The position numbers and the translations under genes were made by a program. A DNA stretch of 64,000 nucleotides from Antilocapra americana (taxonomy: Eukaryota > Chordata > Mammalia > Artiodactyla > Antilocapridae): contig ML661900.1 of the NCBI GenBank assembly GCA_007570785.1, positions 4,003,126 through 4,067,125 of the forward strand. Direction: 5' to 3'. This document shows, piece by piece, positions 46,508 through 58,890 of this stretch. How positions within the stretch are numbered: position 1 is the stretch's first letter; the number at the start of each line of letters is the position of its first letter. The notes under the pieces were generated by a model. The model made no database searches, had not been told where the DNA came from, and saw only the letters and a program-made list of their open reading frames with translations.

Positions 46508-47149
46508 AAGGAGCTGGATAAACACGGATTGATTAAATGTGCTAGTTTTGAGGCTTATCTTAAAAAAAAATATCTTGTGTGTGTGTTTCTCTCTCTCTTG
46601 TCTCTGTCTTTGGCACAGTGCTACAGACCTTCCCACTACAGTCTTACATTTCCACTTTGGATATTATAATAAAGCTGGCAGTGGACATGTACATGTAAGA
46701 ACTATTTTAATAGCTGGAAAGTTTAACTTCATTCATGGACAATGACAGTGACCAGTATCTTTGGTATGTCAGAAACACAGCCTTTCGTCAAGTTTCAGCA
46801 CGTTTATAAGAAAGGAAAGAACGTTTTCTTTAGCTAATATATACAAAGCTACATCCCTTGTAAACAACACTCACAGAGCACTCTGCCTCAGTGGAAGAAA
46901 CACAGACAAAGATCAAAGAATTCCACACAGAGAGTCCAATGACTTGGCCAAAATCTAAGTTCATTCTTTGCTAGAGATCACGGAATGTCTTTTTTCAATA
47001 AAGTTAAAATGTATTTTCAAGTGTTTGTTTGAAAGTATTTATTTACTCTTTCAAATGTTCTAAAAGTTATATCCTCTAGTTGATAAAACAATTTCTTGCT
47101 ATTCTTAGACTGAAACATTTTGACCAAGGGGAAGAATGGCATAAAATTA
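46508..47149. other. Intronic DNA with a short (GT)n/(CT)n run
   Basis: A 'gtgtgtgtgt' then 'ctctctctct' stretch lies at 46577-46602. Otherwise unassigned. Confidence 0.4.
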
Positions 47150-47696
47150 GGCTGAAAAAGAGAGCAGGGTCCAGATCATGTGGGGCCTTTGGCCTTTTAA
47201 AGATTATAGAGTTTTCTAAGGTTAGTGGGAACCCACTAAAGGGTTTTAAACAGGGAAACAAGATCACATAATATGCATTTTAAAAAGACAGCTTTGATCA
47301 AGAAACCTGAAATACTCAGGTATAAGTCCAATACAGTATGTGCAAAATCTATATGCAAAAAACTAAAAGACTGACTAAAGAGATCAAAGACCTAAATAGA
47401 GAAATATATCACATTCTCTCACTGTTGTTAAGATGTCAGTTCTCCCCAAGTTGCTCTGCAGCTTCAATGTAATTCCAACCAAAATCTGAGAGGATTTTTT
47501 TTTTGTAGAAATCATTAAGTTGATTCTAAAATGTATATAGGAAGGCCAAGAAACTAAAATAGCCAGAAATAATTTCAGAAAAGAACAAAGTTGGAGGACT
47601 CATATTACCAGATTTCAAGACTTTCAACCTATAGTAATCCTGACAAGGTAGAACTGGCAAAAGGATAGAAATACATATAGATGAGAGAAATGGGAT

Positions 47697-49185
47697 AAAC
47701 AAATTACAACCCATAGGGCATATCTAGCCTATTGCATATTTTTGGATGTTCATAAGCTAAAGATGTTTTTAAAATTTTTAAATGGTTGAAAAAAATTAAA
47801 AAGCATTATTTTGTGACAAGTAAAAATTATATAAAATTCAGATTTCAGTGCCCATAAATGAAGTTTTATTGGCACATAGCCAGGTCCAATTGTTTGCATA
47901 TTGTCTACTCTTACAGCAGAAAGTGAAGAGGAACTAAAGAGCCTCTTGATGAAAGTGAAAGAGAAGAGTGAAAAAGCTGGCTTAAAACTCAACATTCAAA
48001 AAAACGAAGATCATGGCATGTCCCATCACTTAATGGCAAATAGATGGGGAAACAATGGAAACAATGACAGACTATTTTCTTGGGCTTCAAAATTACTGCA
48101 GATAGTGACTGCAGCCATGAAATTAAAAGACCTTTGCTTCTTGGAAGAAAATCTATGACCAACCTAGACAGCATATTAAAAAGCAGAGGCATTATACTTT
48201 GCCAACAAATGTCCGTCTAGTCAAAGCTATGGTTTTTCCAGTAGTCATGTATGATGTGAGACCTGGACCATAAAGAAAGCTGGGCGCCAAGGAATTGGTG
48301 CTTTTGAATTACAGCATTGGAGACGACTCTGGAGAGTCCCTTGGATTTCAAGGAGATCAAATCAATCAATCCTAAAGGTAATCAGTCCTGAATATTCATT
48401 GGAAGGACTGATGTTGAAGTTTCAATATTTGGCCACCTGATGTGAAGAACTGACTCACTGGAAAAGGCCTTGATGCTGGGAAAGATTGAAGGCAGGAAGA
48501 GAGGGGATGACAGAGGATGAGATGGTTGGATGGCATCACCGACTCGATGGCCATGAGTTTGAACAAGCTGCAGGAGTTGGTGGAGGATAGGGAAGCCTGG
48601 TGTGCTTTAGTCTGTGGGGTCACAAAGAGTTGGACACGATTGAGTGACTGAACTGAACTGAACTGATGGTGGCTTTTGTGCTACAAGGGAGAACTGAGTA
48701 TTTATGACACATTATATAGCACCCTCATCACTTTGCAGTGCTTTTCAGCACTCCACAAGTTTCATTTCCACTGCCACATGAATCACTTGTATGAAAAGAC
48801 ATTTTCAAAGATAAAAATATATGAAATTTTATTACAGATATGCATCAATAAATAAATATTTGTAATCAACTTTGATGACAGGAAACACTAATTTTGAACC
48901 CGAATGAAGCAAAATTAAGCACTGTTGATCTTAGCACAAACTATTTATCGCTCTCCTAAAAAAGAATCCCATTCTTCTTATTAAGTAGAGCTGTCTTACA
49001 AAAAACAAAAACTATCCTCAATTTTTGCATTTTGAATTTTGTAATGAAAATTCATGGAAATTTATTTTCTTTCTTGTTATACAAGTACCCACATAATAAT
49101 ATCTTTGTTTCTGCTTTTTCACCTGCAAAACCTAAAATATTTATGATTTGGTTTTTTAAAGGAAAAGGTTGCTGATCCTGGATAT
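47697..49185 (+). mobile_element. hAT-superfamily DNA transposon with transposase remnant, inserted in L1
   Basis: The left end 'tggcacatagccaggtccaa', preceded by 'atgaagttttattggcacat', and the right end 'gcaaaacctaaaatatttat' belong to the same family as 31980-32350 but in opposite orientation. At about 48780-48815 the plus strand reads LYEKTFSKIK, resembling the C-terminal dimerisation region of hAT transposases. The frame degenerates soon after. Confidence 0.6.
47905..48666 (+). mobile_element. BovB (RTE) LINE 3' part inserted in the hAT element
   Basis: Sense BovB: ESEEELKSLLMKVKEKSEKA is readable at 47919-47980, followed by broken reverse transcriptase frames, and the terminus reads 'gactgaactgaactgaactg' at about 48646-48665. 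hAT text resumes immediately after. Confidence 0.92.
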
Positions 49186-50999
49186 AGATCAGAACAGACA
49201 TAGAAGAGAACTGAGACCAGAAATAGATCCACATAAATATATTTAATTGATTTTTTATAAAAATGAAAAGGATACCTTTCAACAAATGTGCTAGAAAAAC
49301 TGGATATCCATAGGCAAAAAAATGAACTTTAATCCACAGTCACACCTCATATACAAAAATGAATTCAAAAGGGATCACAGATCTAAGTATAAAATGTAAA
49401 GCTACAGAACTTTTGAAAGCAAATATAAGAAAAATTCTTTGCAACTTTGGGATAAAAAGGGTTCTTAGATACAACACTAAATGCATGATCCATAGCGAAA
49501 AAACTGATAATTTAGTCTTTACTAAAATTGTCTGACAAAGATACCAATAAGAGAATGAAAAGACAAGCCACAGATAAGAAATTTTTTGCAATGGTCATAT
49601 TTAACAAAGGACTTTGTATCCAGAATACACAAAAAACTTTCAAAATTCATGAAAACAAATCCAATAAAAATAAATGCAAAAGATTTGAGCAGATACTCCA
49701 CCAAAGGTAAATGGATTGCATATAAACATGGGAAGATGTTAAATATCATTAGTCATACAGAAATACAAATTAAAACTACAGTAAGTGATGCCATATATCT
49801 ATTGGAATAATTAAAATAAAACCAAAAACTGGGGTTAAGGAGGATATGATATGGAGCAATTGAATTCTTACCCAGTGCTAGTGGGAATGCTAATAGTTCA
49901 GTCACTTCAGAAAACAGTTTGGCAGTTTCTTATAAAGTTAAACATAAACTTTCCAGGTAACCCAGCGATTACATTCCCAGGTATGAAACCTTGTGTTTAC
50001 ACTAAACACTGTATGCAAAGGTTGACAGGTAAAAACTGAAACCAATCCAAATATTGTATAGTGGTGGTTATATGCTTACATGCATTCGTCACGACTCATA
50101 GAACTGTATACTTTTAAAAAAAGGCATTTTACTATATATAAATCAAACCTCAATAAATCTGATTTAAAAAAATAAAAGACAGTTCTGGCTGCTGTATAGA
50201 GAATGGACTGGGGGAGAACAGTACAGGAGGCCAGAAGACTATTTAAAGGGCAGTTGTGGGTGAAATAAGACACGGCAAGGATCTGTATGAGGATGTAGCT
50301 TCAGGGAAAGTGGATAAAGGTATACGATGAAACCCTGGATTTTAGACGTTGAGGTTTTAGGTTTATATATTCAAGTGATTTGTGGGGGCAATTTATTGAG
50401 ACTGATGATTTTGGAGGAGGTATAACTTTTGGAGGGAAGATTATGAGTCCATATTTTGTTAGCCTGCATATAACAGAGCAAGCAGTTGAATTTAGAAGTC
50501 TGGGACACAAGGGAATTCTGCTGTTCTTGTCTGTTTGGGAACTACTAGCACAGGAATAGCTAGGCAAAAAGAAGACAGAGTGAGGTAGCCTTGGTGGGTG
50601 AACCAGGGAGAAGAGTATAACCCCCAAAGTAAACTCAAAAATAACAGCCCTGAGTGTAATGATATAGAAGCCAGATGAGATTTCATTGTGTGTACTTCAA
50701 ATGCTGCAGAGAGGTAACCGAGAATGAGAACTTGAATGTGCCTACTGGACTTGGCACTGTGAGCTCACTGGTGATCTCAGCCCAGATTATTCTGGTACAG
50801 TGGCAGGGATGGAAAGCAGACTGCGGTGAGTCAAAGAGGGACGAGAAAGAGTAATTTTAGATAACTTTTTGGCAAAGTTTAAGTGGGAGGTAGAAGAAAG
50901 AAAGAGCTGGGGGTAGGGGGGGGGGTGGGTCTTGAAAGGATTTCCTTCTTTTAAGACGGCAAAAACTAGATCATGTTAGAAAACAGAAGTGGTATACAT

Positions 51000-51139
51000 T
51001 AATAATTACAAACCTTAGATTGTTAAAATTGAGCAAGCCCTGAGTCCAACTCTTCTGTTTTATTGATAAGGGAAACTGAAGCCCAGAAAAGGCCAAACAA
51101 AGGAATGAGAAAGACTTAGAACAGCAACTCAAGGCTATA
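51000..51139 (-). mobile_element. MIR SINE fragment
   Basis: 'ttgataagggaaactgaagc' and 'ccagaaaaggccaaacaaag', antisense MIR-like. Short and diverged. Confidence 0.5.
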
Positions 51140-53528
51140 ACTACCTATAGGATGTTCTGTTTTTAAATTACGTTTTTCCTTTGTTATATAAGATATTTGT
51201 TCTTTTCTTATGTATGCTCACTGTGAAAACTCGGAAAAGCATAAAGAAAATGAAATCATGCATAATCTATTATTCAGAAGTGACTTCTATTAGCAGTTTG
51301 CAGAAGTTCCTTTCAGTTATCAAGAATTTTTTTTAAAAAAATTCCTGTCTACTTAGCCTATATAGTACTGATGACAAAGAATAAGGCATCCCAGCCTAAT
51401 ATCTTGTTAACCAAGTTAAACCCACTGATGAAAGAAAGGGATTAAATTTTCTCTTTGTAAGTAGTAGAGTATATTTTCTTTTTCCAAGGCTGGTAGACAG
51501 AGAGTAAAAATAATTCTCCATTTTGAGTGCACATAAGTTAATTCAGTCAAAAGATGCTGCTGAGTTGATTAGCAGCTATCACATTATCAACAGGATAGAC
51601 AAATGAGGTTCACCAGGAACACAATCAGCTTATGTCAGTGCTGTGTGCAGTAGAAACCCATCAATAAAACTGAAGCTTGGATTTGACATTCTTTTATAAG
51701 TTCTGTGTACATCTGTATTCAATCTTATAAAACCGAGATGAACCAAGCAAACACCTTTAGCAAGCACCAGATGGAGCTGCTGTCTAAGTCACAAAGCCTT
51801 AACTATGAGGGTTTCATTTTTCAACACTAATTACGTTTGGAGACAAAGATGTGCACTTAAAGATACTGTCAAAACTATTTTAACTTATAACAGGCTCTTA
51901 GAAAGAGAAGATACACCAGTTGTAGCTCTATCCAAAGAGCAGTCCTTGGGCTTTACTGCCTTTGTGAAATGACTTCAATGGCAATCAATAACTAGCAGCT
52001 TTGTCTGCTCAACACTGACACCTCCAAATGGGAAACTCTAGCCACCAAAGTCATGCTTGAGAAATAAAAACTGTGTCTCCTGAGGCACTTAGGCAAGGAT
52101 ATATGACAGTCTACCCTGGTGTCTTCTATTTATTTGCCAAAACAGGTCAGCTATGGAGCATCAAATGGAACGTTGGATAAGGTAAAACTCATTGGCCTCC
52201 ACATCCCTTATAATCTCAAAGCAAACCCTGCAGATGAAATGCTCAATGAGAAAGTGTAATGGCTGAAGTTGCCCCTAGGAGCTAGCCAGGATTCCACGAT
52301 CTAAAATCTGATGTCATATTTGACAGTTTTCAAGGCCAAAACCCTTCGGGCTATAGATGAAGCTGTTCACGGGTAGCTTATTTCACTTCTAGTCATGACA
52401 GCTTTTAAAGAATCTATTACTGTTTTTTACTCTCTCTACTGCTATACAGTCAATGACATAATTAGTTTGCTTCTAGTCCAACAGTTTCAAGCAGATTTGA
52501 TACAAGACAGCCAAATCCACACAGTATCTCAAACTTGGAATAGACTGGCCCACAGAAAGAGCCAGAGCTTCTCAAGCTAGATGCAATTTCCAAGTCAGTG
52601 AAGAAGGTTAGATTGTGTTGGTAGTATATTAAATACCAAAGGCAGAGTATTTCCTAAAGGCATCCAAGGAGAATCTGTTAATAAATGAGGATGGAGAATG
52701 GACTGCTCAGCTCCTTCCCCAATACTGTGACTCTCAGAGCCCATTATCTCTCTTCATAAAATCTGTCATACCGTCAAAGGGGCAGAATCAAGAATTCTCA
52801 CTGTTTTACATGGGCTTTTAAGGATACTGTTCACTGAGAAATTATTGCTTATATGTCATCCAACACATTACTGTAGTCCAGCTCCAGGCTACTGAAGTAA
52901 AATTTACAAGCCAAGGTTCCCATTAGGCTTTTGTAATGGAACAAGTGGGTCAGTTAAATAAAAAAAGAAAGGAAAATGTGACAAGTATCCCCACGTCACT
53001 GTTTCCAACCTTTCTTCCTTCCACAGTGAAAAATGCTGACCGATACCTCAACCAGCTGCCAAACCCTTCAGTATATGACTACAAGGGTGGGGAGAGGAAG
53101 TGAAAGCAAAGCTGCAGGAAAAGGCTTTGTAGGAGATAAAACACAGCTTGAATTTGGCACATAAATGGAAATTCCATGAATAAAAGGAACCTTCTTAATT
53201 TGAAATTTGACCAAAGGAAAAAAAACCACAGTTCTTTGCTAATGTTAAGAATAGACAAGATCTTAAGACTTAAGGTTCTTCTGTCTAAAGAAGAAACCAA
53301 GGTAAGATCTACTTAATTTAGAAAACTTAACTAAAAAGCTCTGCTGAAAGGAGGAAGACCACCCACTTCCAGTTGTTCTAACCACAAGTTTTTTCTAACA
53401 ATTTACTATTCCTGTCACATGGTAATCATCTCAGGATAAGAATTGTGTAAGAGCAGTTGTGTCACTGTAAAGAGGCACTGCTAAGGTCCTGACACATTTT
53501 TTCAGTTCAAACTCTTTGATGAACCAGT
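51140..53528. other. Intronic block with little recognisable repeat
   Basis: About 2.4 kb with no SINE, LINE or LTR text I can identify, apart from a possible old fragment at 51170-51320. No convincing coding frame is seen. Confidence 0.45.
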
Positions 53529-53562
53529 TAAATAATAATAATAATTATTATTATTATAAATT
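53529..53562. repeat. (AAT)n/(ATT)n inverted microsatellite
   Basis: AATAATAATAATAATTATTATTATTATA is nearly perfectly self-complementary, so it can form a hairpin. Confidence 0.85.
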
Positions 53563-53699
53563 AGGTAACAGCTAGTTATAAGATTATAATTACCAAAATG
53601 TTCACTGAACCCACTTCAGACCCCTATATAAGAAGGTAGGCATCATAGAGCAGGTTAAAATGTTATCTAGTAACAATCAAGGATTCCATAGTATTTTTC

Positions 53700-53960
53700 A
53701 GTTTTACTCTACTCACAAATGATTCCCTCTGCTTGGAATGTATATTCTCTAATGCTGTTCCATTTGGCAACAGCCTGTTAATCCTTCGAGACCCTGTTCA
53801 AAATTTACCTGTGATGAAGCTTTACCTAACTCCCTAAATACCTTTATTGTAAGATCATGTTATATTATATAGGTCCCCAGAAGGCAGGGCAGTGTTTTTC
53901 TCATCTCTAGATCTCTTGGATTGCTTGGAATATAGCAGATACTAAATAAGTGCTTCCTGA
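53700..53960 (+). mobile_element. L2 LINE 3' part
   Basis: 'ctgcttggaatgtatattct', 'cagaaggcagggcagtgttt' and 'gatactaaataagtgcttcc' follow L2 order. Confidence 0.7.
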
Positions 53961-53964
53961 ATAA

Positions 53965-54160
53965 AAGCAATTTTAGCTAGCATTTATTACTAATGCCAGG
54001 TACCATTTAAAGCTCTTTACCCATGAAAACTCTTAATTCTCATAAAACTCTACTATGTGTATAGCCCCACTTCACTGATAAAGAAACTGAGACTTGTCCA
54101 AGGTCACATAGCTAACATGGCAGAGCCAGAATGGCTGAATACATGCACATATAAATGGTA
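53965..54160 (-). mobile_element. MIR SINE
   Basis: Antisense MIR: 'tagcatttattactaatgcc', 'cactgataaagaaactgaga' and 'ccaaggtcacatagctaaca'. Confidence 0.8.
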
Positions 54161-55199
54161 GAGTTCAGCTACCTATGGTATCTGGAGGCTGCTTTAAATG
54201 TAAGCATGGTGGTGCCTGAAAAACAGTTCACTCAGCAACAGCAGCATGCTTATCATAGTGGAATTCCATCTTGAGCAAAGCAGTGTTAGAAGGAGGCACA
54301 CCCCCGCCATCCCCTGCTCACTCCTGAGATTGCAGGGTCCACGTACTCACTGCAGAGCAAGTTAGGAGTAAAACTAAGAGCCAAATAGCTACCTGGGCTG
54401 CCCCAAAGATGGTGCTGTTTGTTTTTTTGTTTTTGTACTTCAGAGGATTGGAGTGAATATTCGAGGCAAATTAAGTATGCTCTTTCATCTAGACCAGCCT
54501 GAGTCAGGAACCATCCTTATTTGGAAGGGCCTATGAAGTGGCTGACTGAGAGCAACTGGCGAGATGCCGAGATGCCGTTAGAAGCACCTTACGGTATTCT
54601 TCTCCACTGCTGTCAACTGTCAAATGAAGAAAGCTAGACTGTAGACTAACTGAGATGTGAAAAGATAGGTGATCTCTGGTTTGAAAGAAGGGAATAAGAA
54701 AGAGGGAAAATGAGGAAGTGAAAGAGTCAAAGGTAAGAGAAAGAAGAAAAGAAGGGGAGAAAGAGGTTGGGAAGGAAAGAGAACCAAGAAAGAGCAGACT
54801 ATTTTGAGAGAAATCCCACTTGAATGCTTACAGCAACATAATCAGGGGAAGCAATAATGTCCTTTGTTATCACGCTTCACCATTTCTGGAGGCTTTATTC
54901 TTTATTGTCTTGTATGGCTTGTACATTTGGTAGGAGGCATTATTTTTCCAGTCAAACTAAAATTTACCTTCCCAGTTACAGAACAGAGTAACTGTACATT
55001 CCATATGACATTCATAACTTGAAATTCTAAAGAGAAAAAGTATTTCTAAATTGATGAAAGTCTGAGTTATACAATACTTTAAAGAAATATAAATTTATTG
55101 CTTTCAAAGAGTTATCATAGAGATATCATAATAAACTAGCTTAACAGTCTTTCCTGTTAGAAGTATTTGGAGGATTATTCTAATAAATATATAAGAAAC
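54161..55199. other. Intronic DNA with a polypurine tract
   Basis: At about 54684-54800 the plus strand is mostly A and G with few pyrimidines. The rest is unassigned. Confidence 0.5.
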
Positions 55200-55480
55200 C
55201 AGTCAATCCTAAGGAAAATCAACCCTGAATACTCATTGGAAGGACTGATGCTGAAGCTGAAGCTCCACCTGAGGCAAACAGCCGACTCACTGGAAAAGAC
55301 TGACACTGGGAAAGATTGAAGGCAGAAGGAGAAGAGGGTGGCAGAAGATGAGATGGTTGGATGGCATCACTGATTAAATGGACATGAACTTGGGCAAACT
55401 CCAGGAGATGGTTAGGGACAGGAAGGCCTGGCGTGCTGCAGTCCATGGGGTGGCAGACACAACTTAGCGACTGAACATCA
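55200..55480 (+). mobile_element. BovB (RTE) LINE 3' end
   Basis: Sense: 'gtcaatcctaaggaaaatca', 'gaaggactgatgctgaagct' and 'cctggcgtgctgcagtccat', with a short A-rich tail. Confidence 0.92.
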
Positions 55481-56390
55481 ACCATATAAATAAATAATGG
55501 CTTAAAATACATTAAGAGTATCAACCTGGGATCCAAGACGTATTTTTAAGGGTCTATGAGTACTCCAAAACAGCCCCTCTATTGAACTAAAACCAAAGTT
55601 TACAATCTAAAGTAAACATAGCATACATAGAACACTACAATGGCCACTTATTAACTAAGCACAGCATCATGATTTGTAACAGTATTACAAATATACATAT
55701 GTATTTGTTTTTCTAAACTCAGCTAGTATCAAGCACACTATTTTAATTGTTAGGAATAATGAGAAAAGAGGTTTACTTAATATGTAAATGACACAATTCC
55801 ACTAAGTAAAGACCAAAATGACATCGTGGTGCAGTCACTGCACATTGTACCAGTCCTGAATTTTCAACAGTCTGGAAAGAAGTGTAGCAGAAGAAGAGAG
55901 CCAGTGGTAATGAAAGCTGCCAAAAAAACCAGTGGGGTTGCAGGCAGCTCTGTATTCACATTGTGAGCAGCAACTGTTTCACCACAATATCATCTATTGT
56001 ATAAAAATAGTGTTGTTAATTTGAATTTCATTAGTTTTACAGGTATTTTTCTTGGAGTACTTCACTTTTAAATTTGTTTTAGTTTATAGCTACATAAGAA
56101 ATGTAAGCGTAAAGAATTTATACCTAATTTTATATTTGTTTATATTTAAGTAAAATTAATAATGTGTATCAATACTAAAAGACTGTAATAATGTTAAAAT
56201 CAGTTAAAAGGAGCCTATAAATTACTGAAGTTTGAAAAGCAGTGCTTAAAAACAATATTCTCTTATATCTCAGGTAATCATTCCTTTCCTGATCTCATTT
56301 ACATTATTAATTTGCTAAGCATCTGTTAAAGGAGTATAATAATCATCTACCCCATAGAATTGTCATTAAAATGAATTAAGTTAACATATA
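55481..56390. other. Intronic DNA, AT-rich, nothing firmly recognised
   Basis: It may hold an old DNA transposon ('tttttaagggtctatgagta' near 55540), but I cannot support a family. Confidence 0.35.
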
Positions 56391-57350
56391 CAGGGATTGT
56401 ACTGAATCTATAGATGGCTTTGGGTAGTAAGGACATTTTAACAATATTAATTCTTCTAATCCTCAAACACAGAATATCTTTCCATTTGTGTCTTCTTCAA
56501 TTTCTTTCAACAAAATATTGTTTTCATTGTACAAATTTTTCACTTTCTTGGCTAAAATTACTCCTAAGTATTTTATTGTCTTTGATACCATCATAAATGG
56601 GATTGTTTTATTTTTCAGATATTTTATTGTTAGTGTGTAGAAACACAACTGATTTCAAAATAACAATTTAATCTCTTACCTTCTGATTCAATGTAGTCCC
56701 TGTTAAAATTCTAATGGCATTTTTTCCCCACAGAAATTAAAAAAAAAAAAAAATCCCTAAAATTTGTATGGAAACACAAAAGACCCTGAATAGCCAAAGC
56801 AATCCTGAGAAAGAAAAAGGTGGAGGCATCATGTGTTTTGATTTCAAAGTATACTGCAAAGCTATAGTAACTAAAACAGTAAAAACAGATATATAGGCAA
56901 ATGGAACAGAGAGCCCTGAAATAAGCCCAGGAATATATGGCCAATTAGTTTATGACAAAGGAGCCAAGAATAATACAATGGAGAAAGGACAGTCTCATCA
57001 ATTGATAGTGCTGGGAAAACTGGACAGCCACATGCCAAAGAATGAAACTGGACCCCGTGTTAGACCATACACAAAAATCAATTCAAAATGGACTGAAGAC
57101 TTGAACATAAGACCTGAAGCTGTTAAACCTCTAGAAGAAAACACAGGGAAAAGCTCTTTGACAGTGGTCTTGGGAACAGGTTTTTGGATATGCCATCAAA
57201 GGTACAAGCAACAAAAGCGAAAATTGACAAGTGGAACTACATCACACTAACAAGCTTCTGTACAGCAAAAGAAGCAATCAATAAAATGAAAAAAGAAGCT
57301 ACAGAATGGGAGAAAATATATGCAAACAATATACTGGATAAGGGGTTAAT

Positions 57351-57603
57351 GCATGTGTGTGTGCTAGGTTGCTTCAGTCATGTCCAACTCTTTGTGACCC
57401 TGTGGACTGTAGCCTGTTAGGCTCCTCTGTCTAAGGGATTCTCCAGGCAAGAATACCAGAGTGGGTTGCCATGCCCTCCTCCAGAGGATCTTCCTGACCC
57501 AGGGGTCAAACCCACGTCTCCTGTGTCGCCTGCATTGATTCTTTACCCAGTTTACCCACTTTATCATGTGGGTCCTTTACCACTAGCACCATCTGGGAAG
57601 CCC
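57351..57603 (-). mobile_element. Bov-tA SINE inserted in L1
   Basis: Antisense Bov-tA: 'gttgcttcagtcatgtccaa', 'gagtgggttgccatgccctc' and the head 'catctgggaagccc'. Target-site duplication AAGGGGTTAAT and AAGGGGTTGAT (one mismatch). Confidence 0.92.
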
Positions 57604-58329
57604 AAGGGGTTGATATCTAAATATATAAAGAACTCACACAACTCAATAACAGAAAGATAAAAAATATTATGTAAAAATAGACAAAAGAACTGAATAGACA
57701 TTTTTCCAAGAAGACATCCAAATGACCAACTGGTATATGAAAAGAAGCTCAACATCACTAGTCATCAGGAAATGCAAATCAAAACCACAGTGAGATATCA
57801 TCTCACATCTGTTATGGCTATCATTAAGAAGACAAAAGATAAAAGTATTGATGAGGATGTGGAAAAAAGGGAATTCTGTGCACCACTGATAGGAATGTAA
57901 GTTGGTTAGGCCGGTATGCAAAATAGTATGGAGGTTCCTCAGAATTAAAAAAAATAGGACTGCAAATATGATCCAGCAATTCCACTTCTTAGGTATACAT
58001 CCAAAGGAAATGAAAACAATTTACTGAAAAGATACCTGTACTCTCACATTTACTGCAGCATTATTTACAACAGACAAGAAATGGAAATAACTATGAGACC
58101 ATCAGTGGATGAATAGCCAAAGAAGATGTTGTATATATATATACACAACATATTACTCAGCCATGAGAAGGAAGGAATCCTGCCATTTGTGACAACATGG
58201 ATAAGCCTTGAGGGTGTTATGCTAAGTGAGATAAATCAGACAGGAAAGACAAGTACTATATCACTTACATGTACAATCTAAAAAAACACACAAAACACCC
58301 ACTCTCATAGAAACAGAGTAAAATGGTGG

Positions 58330-58555
58330 TTTGTGCTCCTACTTAGTCACTAAGTCGTGTCTGACTCTTTTGTGACCCCATGGACTATAGCCTGCCAGGC
58401 TCCTCTGTCTATAGGATTTCCCAGGTGAGAATACTGGAGTGGGCTGCACTTACTTCTCCAGGGGATCTTCCTGACCCAGGGACTGAACCTGTATCTCCTG
58501 CATAGCAGGTAGATTTTTTTTTTTTTTTTTAACCCCTAAGCTGGCTGGGAAGCCC
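58330..58555 (-). mobile_element. Bov-tA SINE inserted in L1, with an internal T-run
   Basis: Antisense Bov-tA: 'cactaagtcgtgtctgactc' to 'ctggctgggaagccc'. It is flanked by AAATGGTGG on both sides. An 18-base T-run (about 58513-58530) sits inside the tRNA-derived part. Confidence 0.92.
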
Positions 58556-58890
58556 AAATGGTGGCCATCAGGGACTGAAGGATAGGAGAATTGGGAGGTG
58601 TAGTTATACTTAGAAGATGAGCAACTTTGGGGGCTCTAATTCAGAGCATAGTGATTATAGTCAACAATACTGTATTACATACTTCAAAGTGGCTAAGAGA
58701 CTAGATCTTAAATGTTCTACCACAAAAAAGAAATGATAATTATATGATATGATAGTGGGGTGAGCTAATTCTATGGTATGCTATGGTGGTAATCATATTG
58801 TAATATATAAATGTATCAAATCAACACACTGCATACCTTAAACTTACACAATGTTAAATGTCAACTGTGTCTCAAAAAAAGATAAAATAT

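Larger units (their letters stand above)
47295..50170 (+). mobile_element. L1 (ORF2 C-terminal part and 3'UTR), split by hAT and BovB
   Basis: Sense L1 ORF2 text at 47310-47696 ('gttaagatgtcagttctccc') and 49186-50165 ('caacaaatgtgctagaaaaa', 'ttgcaactttgggataaaaa'), ending in an A-rich tail. AAAAGACAG-like flanks near 47284 and 50170 are a probable target-site duplication. Confidence 0.75.
47150..50880 (+). repeat. Old mammalian interspersed repeat, split by an L1
   Basis: The left part (about 47150-47292: 'cagatcatgtggggcctttg', 'ctaaagggttttaaacaggg') and right part (about 50172-50880, starting 'ttctggctgctgtatagaga') fit one continuous element of the same unnamed family as 34000-35182. 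Confidence 0.55.
56391..58890 (+). mobile_element. L1 with 5' inversion (twin priming), split by two Bov-tA SINEs
   Basis: 56391-56665 is antisense L1 ORF2. Its minus strand reads TIKYLGVILAKKVKNLYNEN and then LLKEIEEDTNGK. From 56685 the element continues in sense ('gattcaatgtagtccctg') through the ORF2 C-terminal region and 3'UTR to about 58890. The antisense part covers ORF2 sequence directly upstream of where the sense part begins. Stops and shifts make it inactive. Confidence 0.85.

Noticed and set aside
58125..58152. TATA-rich palindrome as a promoter
   Set aside because: It lies within L1 3' sequence where such AT runs are part of the element.
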